Positions 58,431 through 64,000 of a stretch of 64,000 bases of DNA are shown here, piece after piece. The notes beneath the pieces were generated by a model. It did not search any database. It was not told the DNA's origin and saw only the letters and a program-made list of their open reading frames with translations. How positions within the stretch are numbered: position 1 is the stretch's first letter; the number at the start of each line of letters is the position of its first letter. Origin of the DNA: Odobenus rosmarus divergens (taxonomy: Eukaryota; Chordata; Mammalia; Carnivora; Odobenidae); the NCBI RefSeq assembly GCF_000321225.1, contig NW_004451877.1, forward strand, positions 1 through 64,000. Reading direction: 5' to 3'. Position numbers and translations under genes: made by a program.

Positions 58431-59820
58431 AGCTTTTTGCTCTCTTCTTGTGGTTAAAACTATTGTTGGAAGAGGGAAGCTTCAGTAATTTCAAACGTGT
58501 TCAGGTTAAATAAATGATCAGTGGATGATGTGATTTTCCAATTTGAGTATAAACCTAGGAAACCTTGTTTAAATTATAAATTGTCGGGCTTCATCTTCAA
58601 ATATTCTGATTTAGAAGGTCTAGGGTGGGGTCTAAAAATGAACAAATATCTAAGGTGATTCTGCTGCAGATATTTCTTAGGCCACAGTTTGTGCAACACT
58701 GGATAAAGGTTGCATTAAATGTGTTGTTTTATGGTATTTTCACAGCAAAATGTGGTTTCATGCGTGGAATCTGTATCTGTTAAGAGGAGAATAAGGATTG
58801 TGCGGGGGGGTGGGAGGGTACGATGATGGTCACAATGGAAAAGCCAACTGGCTGAGGGAGAGAAGGAAAAGCCAGGGTACACATGATGCTTGAATTGCCC
58901 TGTTAGTCTTTTTTTATAAGGTATAGAAAGAAAATCAGGGAACATGTGCTGTTGAGTTTGTAATATTTGCTGCAAGTTTCCAAGGCATTTTGTATTGGAA
59001 AAAGAATTATGTTGATTCAATCCCATATCTAGCATTGCCATTTGTTCTTTTTCTTCCACAGAAGGTGTTACTTTCTATTTTTTCCCTTTCTGCTCTCTAA
59101 ACTAGGTAACCATTTGGTTGTTTTTAACTGTCACATTTGTTCTCATACCAACATGTTAAATGTAACTTGAGCAAAAGCCAAACCTGAAAATTCATTTTTC
59201 CCTCTTTCTGAAAATCCACACTGACGTTAGACTGAAGTTAGAGATTGCTATGTTTCTTTCTGAGTTTGGGCTCCTCATTACATTTCTAAAGTTTTCAATT
59301 TACTACTGCCCAGGATTAGGAGAGAATCTGGATTTACTTTCAGCTACTCATCATATTCTGAATATTTTGAGATAAACAATGCAGATGGATATTGAAAATG
59401 TACTATTTCAGACATCAAAATTTACCTGTGAAGTAATATTTATCCTGCATATCCTGTTTTCTTATTGACTCTCATGTAAAATTGACATCTTCAAAATAAG
59501 ATTTTGCTTCTAGACTCTGATAAAATCACGAGGAAAAAAAACAACAAACCCTTTAAGATCACATTTAAAAGAGAACATATTTGCTAAGTTAATAGCAGTC
59601 AAAATAAGTCACAAAATATAATGTAAAGCAGCTGAGTTATTTTTTGCTTTCATACAATAAACCTAAAGCTCTAAAGGGAAAATAAATAACTAAGAGTTAA
59701 ACAGTACATAGCTCATTGATCCAGAATGTCAAGAGTTTATATCAACCCTCCATTCTCACTCATACTCTGTAACAGAAGAATAGCCTTTGGGGTGATCAAA
59801 CAAGTGGGAGCTGAGAGGGC
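58431..59820. other. Unique sequence, nothing recognised
   Basis: A 114-codon minus-strand frame (58715-59059) has no domain features and no homolog that I recognise. A G-run lies near 58804-58812. Confidence 0.45.
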
Positions 59821-60030
59821 AGGTGGACAATTATTTCAAGCCTACTATGTGACAGGGCCTATGTTCAGAATATTTTTATTTCATTCCAATAAAACTTTGT
59901 AAGATTATGTCCAATTTACAAATCAGGAAATGAGTCTCAGATATTAAGCAACTTGTTTAGAGTTACACATCTAGTAAGTGACAGGTTAAACCTAGTTGTA
60001 TTTTAATTTCAAAGTTCATGCATTTCAGTG
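59821..60030 (+). repeat. Old mammalian repeat fragment, unnamed
   Basis: AAGCCTACTATGTGACAGGG, CCAATTTACAAATCAGGAAA, then GTTACACATCTAGTAAGTGA in the family order of 34255-34448. Confidence 0.5.
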
Positions 60031-60780
60031 AGATTAACATGTTCCCAAGTTTTTTAGGTGGGATAATTCATTTTTCCCCTAAATGATAATTATTTTATTA
60101 TAAAATAAAAAGAAAGCGGGTTTAGAATGATAACCTATCATATCTTCCTATTTTCCAGTCTAACTCTGAAACATTATACCTTGTACAGAAAGGGTATACA
60201 TTCAGTTTCAAACATGGAAAGAATATTTAAAATAGCTGGCACTTACAGCTTTTAGATAATATAGTTTGAGTTACTATGCACTAGAAAATGAAAATCTAAC
60301 TTGTAAAAACCATATTCATTATGTATCAGCATAATGTGGAAAGGCAAAACTAAATTAAAAAATGGAGGAAAAATATATTTCTGGTAAAAGCCTATAGACT
60401 ATAATTTTTAACCTTTTGGAAAGAATATGTTTGGACAATCATCAACATGTAGATCATATTTAAAGCCATGAAACAGGATAAATCACCCCAGGAGAAAGTG
60501 GTGATAGAGAAGTGGACAGAAGATAAAGGCCTGAAGCACAAACACATAACTCATTTTAAAGCTCTGAATTTCTCAGACTGCTTTCCCAACATACACAGAC
60601 ACACACACTATAGTTGTAGTTGTACTTTTAGTATCTAGTTGAATTTTAGATATTGTGTATACTTAAATATGTAACATTACTGGCAAGAGTGAGGCTACTG
60701 ATAGGCCCGAGGTCTTGAGAAGGGCTGTTTAGAGTCATTAAAGGTCACACAGAACCAAAGCACCACTTGGTTGAAACAAC
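60031..60780. other. Unique sequence, nothing recognised
   Basis: A short (AC)n run lies at about 60594-60608. No other feature. Confidence 0.5.
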
Positions 60781-60784
60781 ATGG

Positions 60785-61005
60785 AGGCATGGTAGTCAAA
60801 GGCTTTGACTTTGGCACCAAGTTATCTGAGTTTGAATCCCAAATCCATTATACTTATCAGTTGTCCTTGGGCAAATTCCTTAATTTCTTTGTCCCTTGGT
60901 TTCCTTGTTTATATAATAATAGTGTCTACTTTCTCAAGTTTTCATGAAGATTAAAGAACTAAAATATGTAAAACATATGGGAGCTCAATAAATTTTCACA
61001 ATTAT
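60785..61005 (+). mobile_element. MIR SINE
   Basis: TATCTGAGTTTGAATCCCAA near 60823, GTCCTTGGGCAAATTCC near 60863, TTGGTTTCCTTGTTTATAT and GGGAGCTCAATAAATTTTC. A nearly complete, plus-oriented MIR. Confidence 0.88.
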
Positions 61006-61532
61006 TATCAAGAATTGTGTAACTCTGAAAGGATCCTAGAAGCTTTCTTTTCTAAGCATGCCACCCCATAAATCCTTTCTAGGAGCTCACCACATCACAT
61101 CTATATTTGCAAGCTCTCAGTGTTCTCACATTCACATTCTACACGGAAGCCAAAACTGCCTCCTTGGCACTTCTACACTTTGGTCCTATTTTTGCACTCC
61201 AGAGAGCAGCAGAATAAACTTCCTCTTCTAAGTGATGAGTCTTCAAACCTTTGAGGCAGCTCCCATGTGTTCTTGTGTCTTTTCTTCACTGGACAAATTG
61301 CACACTGCTTCTTCAACTGTTCTGTATATAAATGAATTCCAGAACTCTCACACTCCTGGACTTTCTCATTTGTAGATACTGCCATTTGCAAAGTTCCTTT
61401 AAAATGTGCCCACGAAATATGTATATCAAGACACACAAGCAAATGCAATAGTGCAAATGTTAAGCCACATCTGGTTGAAGATGAGAGGGATGAAACAAAA
61501 CAATGAGCTCATTAGGTATTTGTGAGGTTTTC
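61006..61532. other. Unique sequence, nothing recognised
   Basis: A 91-codon minus-strand frame (61173-61448) is Lys/Cys-rich but unrecognised. Confidence 0.45.
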
Positions 61533-61543
61533 AGGCTTGACAA

Positions 61544-61740
61544 TATTTTTTTAAGATTTTATTTATTTATTTGACAGAGAGAGACACAATGAGAGAGGGA
61601 ACACAAGCAAGGGGAGTGGGAGAGGGAGAAGCAGGCTTCCTGTGGAGCAGGGAGCCCGATGTGGGGCTCGATTCCAAGACCCTGGGATCATGACCTGAGC
61701 TGAAGGCAAATGCTTAACGACTGAACCACCCAGGTGCCCC
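61544..61740 (-). mobile_element. CAN-SINE, minus strand
   Basis: The minus-strand head is GGGGCACCTGGGTGGTTCAG, then the TGGGATC block, CT-rich part and AAATAAATAAA tail. The TSD is AGGCTTGACAA (61533-61543) and AGGCTTGAGAA (61741-61751), one mismatch in 11. Confidence 0.96.
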
Positions 61741-61777
61741 AGGCTTGAGAACTTTAAAAGGAATAAAAGAAAACTAG

Positions 61778-62186
61778 TGGTGGGTGGTAGGAAGGATGGG
61801 TTGTCTGGGTGATAGACACTGGGGAAGGTATGTACTATGGTGAGCGCTGTGAATTATGTAAGACTGTTGAATCACAGACCTGTACCTCTGAAACAAATAA
61901 TACATTATATGTTAAAAAAAGAGAAGATAGTAGGAAGGGAAAAATGAAAGGGGGGAAATTGGAGGGGGAGACGAACCATGAGAGACTATGGACTCTGAGA
62001 AACAAACTGAGGGTTCTAGAGGGGAGGAGGGGAGGGGGATGGGTTAGCCTGGTGATGGGTATTATGGAGGGCATGTATTATGAGGAGCACTGCGTGTTAT
62101 ACGCAAACAATGAATCATAGAACACTACATCAAAAACTAATGATGTAATGTATGGTTTAATTTTAATAAAATTAAAAAAATTAAAA
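61778..62186 (+). mobile_element. Short 5'-truncated L1 3' UTR with TSD and two terminal modules
   Basis: A perfect 13-bp TSD AAAAGAAAACTAG lies at 61765-61777 and 62187-62199. Two related modules follow each other: GGGTGATAGACACTGGGG...GAATCACAG...AAAAAAAG (61808-61922) and TGGTGATGGGTATTATGG...GAATCATAG (62050-62160), separated by a purine-rich block. The A-rich end is at about 62166-62190. No ORF content; the frame 61809-62120 is not a gene. Confidence 0.93.
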
Positions 62187-62199
62187 AAAAGAAAACTAG

Positions 62200-62644
62200 C
62201 TTAACTATTCTTCTAAGTGCAAAGCTAAAGTAACTTCCCTAAAGTGTTTTCTAACTTGAGCAGAATTCATCTGGCCTTTTGATGATAGACATACCTGTTT
62301 ATAAATGAATGATATCAACATGTGGATCATAACATATATATGATTTTTTTTTCAATTTCGGAGTGACTTTTCATTAAAGATATCCTAGCTGGACACTTTT
62401 GGAGATTCATAATCCGTTATTAATCTTGTGCACTGCTATAGTGCTAGTTGCCATAGTAATCCACTCAATCTGAGATATGAGATAATAAACAAATAAGCTT
62501 GGAAAGACCACTATAGTAGCAGATACCTTGATCCTGATTACTGTACTATGATGATTATGAAGGTTGATGAGTTTCTATTGAAACAAATGATGAATCAATA
62601 TTATATAGGCCTTGGAATAATGTACTATATAAGGAAAAACTGCT
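62200..62644. other. Unique sequence, nothing recognised
   Basis: No supported feature. Confidence 0.5.
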
Positions 62645-62800
62645 GAACTGCATATGAAAAACTGGGGTTTAATTATTGGCTCCATCCTTCACTAGCTGTG
62701 CAACCTTTCCAGATTATTCAAACTGAGATTTGTTCTTATATTTGAAAATCTGAGATAATATCTGATGCACATCTAGTATCTTTGTGAAAAACAAATGAGA
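62645..62800 (+). mobile_element. Diverged MIR SINE
   Basis: TTCACTAGCTGTGCAACCTT near 62688 and AAATCTGAGATAATATCTG near 62745 in MIR order; the rest is too diverged. Confidence 0.55.
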
Positions 62801-63262
62801 GGGTTCTAGAAACTGTGTTGTATGGCTGGGCAAAGGTGAGGTAGTATTCTAAAATAAACTTATTTGCATTGTTGTGCTTCAATTTAAGAACATTTGTGTA
62901 TAAAATAAAACAAAAAAATTGGCCTAAGTTTCCAAAATTTATACATCATGGTATGATTATCACTCTTTAACTGTATTCTCCTGAGATAAATAACAAATTC
63001 TCCTTGTAGAGTCAACTTAGTTTTATGGAAACTTCAATTTAAGTGCTGGCTCCTCTATTTATTATCTGGAGATACTTCTTGGGCTTTTCAGTAAAACAAA
63101 GAATTATCAACTATTATTTGTTGCAACAAATAATTTCTGAAGTTTCTTACCATTCTTACAGTGCTGGTAGAGACAACTGGAATGTATAAGCAAACAGGCA
63201 AACTCATCTAGAAAAAGACATGTGACATCAATCTTGTTTCCATTGCTCATGTATAAGGTTTA
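62801..63262. other. Unique sequence, nothing recognised
   Basis: No supported feature. Confidence 0.5.

Positions 63263-64000
<738 letters not shown>

Noticed and set aside
58715..59059. 114-codon minus-strand frame, the longest in its neighbourhood
   Set aside because: No recognised domain, no splice-site context and ordinary composition. A chance frame is more likely than a gene; a protein search could overturn this.

Overview
This window is vertebrate intergenic DNA from a carnivore, most likely a caniform. The evidence is nine copies of the tRNA-derived carnivore SINE (CAN-SINE/SINEC type: a head like GGGTGCCTGGGTGGCTCAG, a (CT)n stretch, then an AATAAATAAA tail). There are also several L1 LINEs with carnivore-type 5' UTRs and 3' ends. 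The SINE tails and the L1 3' end that finishes with two tandem terminal modules look arctoid-like (bear, seal or mustelid group), but that is inference from memory of these families. I find no host protein-coding gene, exon, tRNA or rRNA that I can defend. Every long open frame lies in an L1, crosses the assembly gap, or is a chance or antisense reading of a repeat. I see no undescribed system. The interesting content is the nesting and fine structure of the transposon insertions.

Layout. 1-6360 is almost all L1: two L1 5' ends on the minus strand, a long broken ORF2 on the plus strand with two SINEs in it, then older minus-strand L1 pieces. 6361-15368 is mostly AT-rich unique sequence with simple repeats, an old unnamed repeat (10080-11100), an ERVL-type solo LTR (11339-11768), SINE copies and a 376-base run of N (13206-13581). 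15380-20230 is a 5'-truncated plus-strand L1 with recognisable ORF1 and ORF2 remains and an 11-bp target-site duplication (TSD). 20231-26030 holds L2 tails, a short hAT-like element, a second solo LTR (22056-22546) and a cluster of four MER5/Charlie-like relics. 26038-33555 is a nearly full-length minus-strand L1 carrying two SINEs and a 511-bp solo LTR with a perfect 6-bp TSD. 34691-40413 is a second nearly full-length minus-strand L1, inserted into the trinucleotide tail of an older MIR. 40414-50150 contains MIRs, a Tigger-like element, a SINE with an extra-sequence tail, L1 and L2 scraps and a probable LTR. 50190-50880 is unexplained. 51400-55060 is old L1 on both strands. 55518-55968 is an MLT1-type solo LTR. 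56819-56864 is a 46-bp L1 micro-insertion. The rest is unique DNA with L2, MIR, a SINE, a short young L1 tail (61778-62186) and a minus-strand L1 that runs off the window end.

These elements do not act as a pathway. They form a stratigraphy: L2, MIR and hAT relics are oldest; ERVL/MaLR LTRs and old L1 pieces follow; then the carnivore L1s; and finally the SINEs and the 6-bp-TSD LTR that interrupt them. All L1 reading frames I examined are broken.
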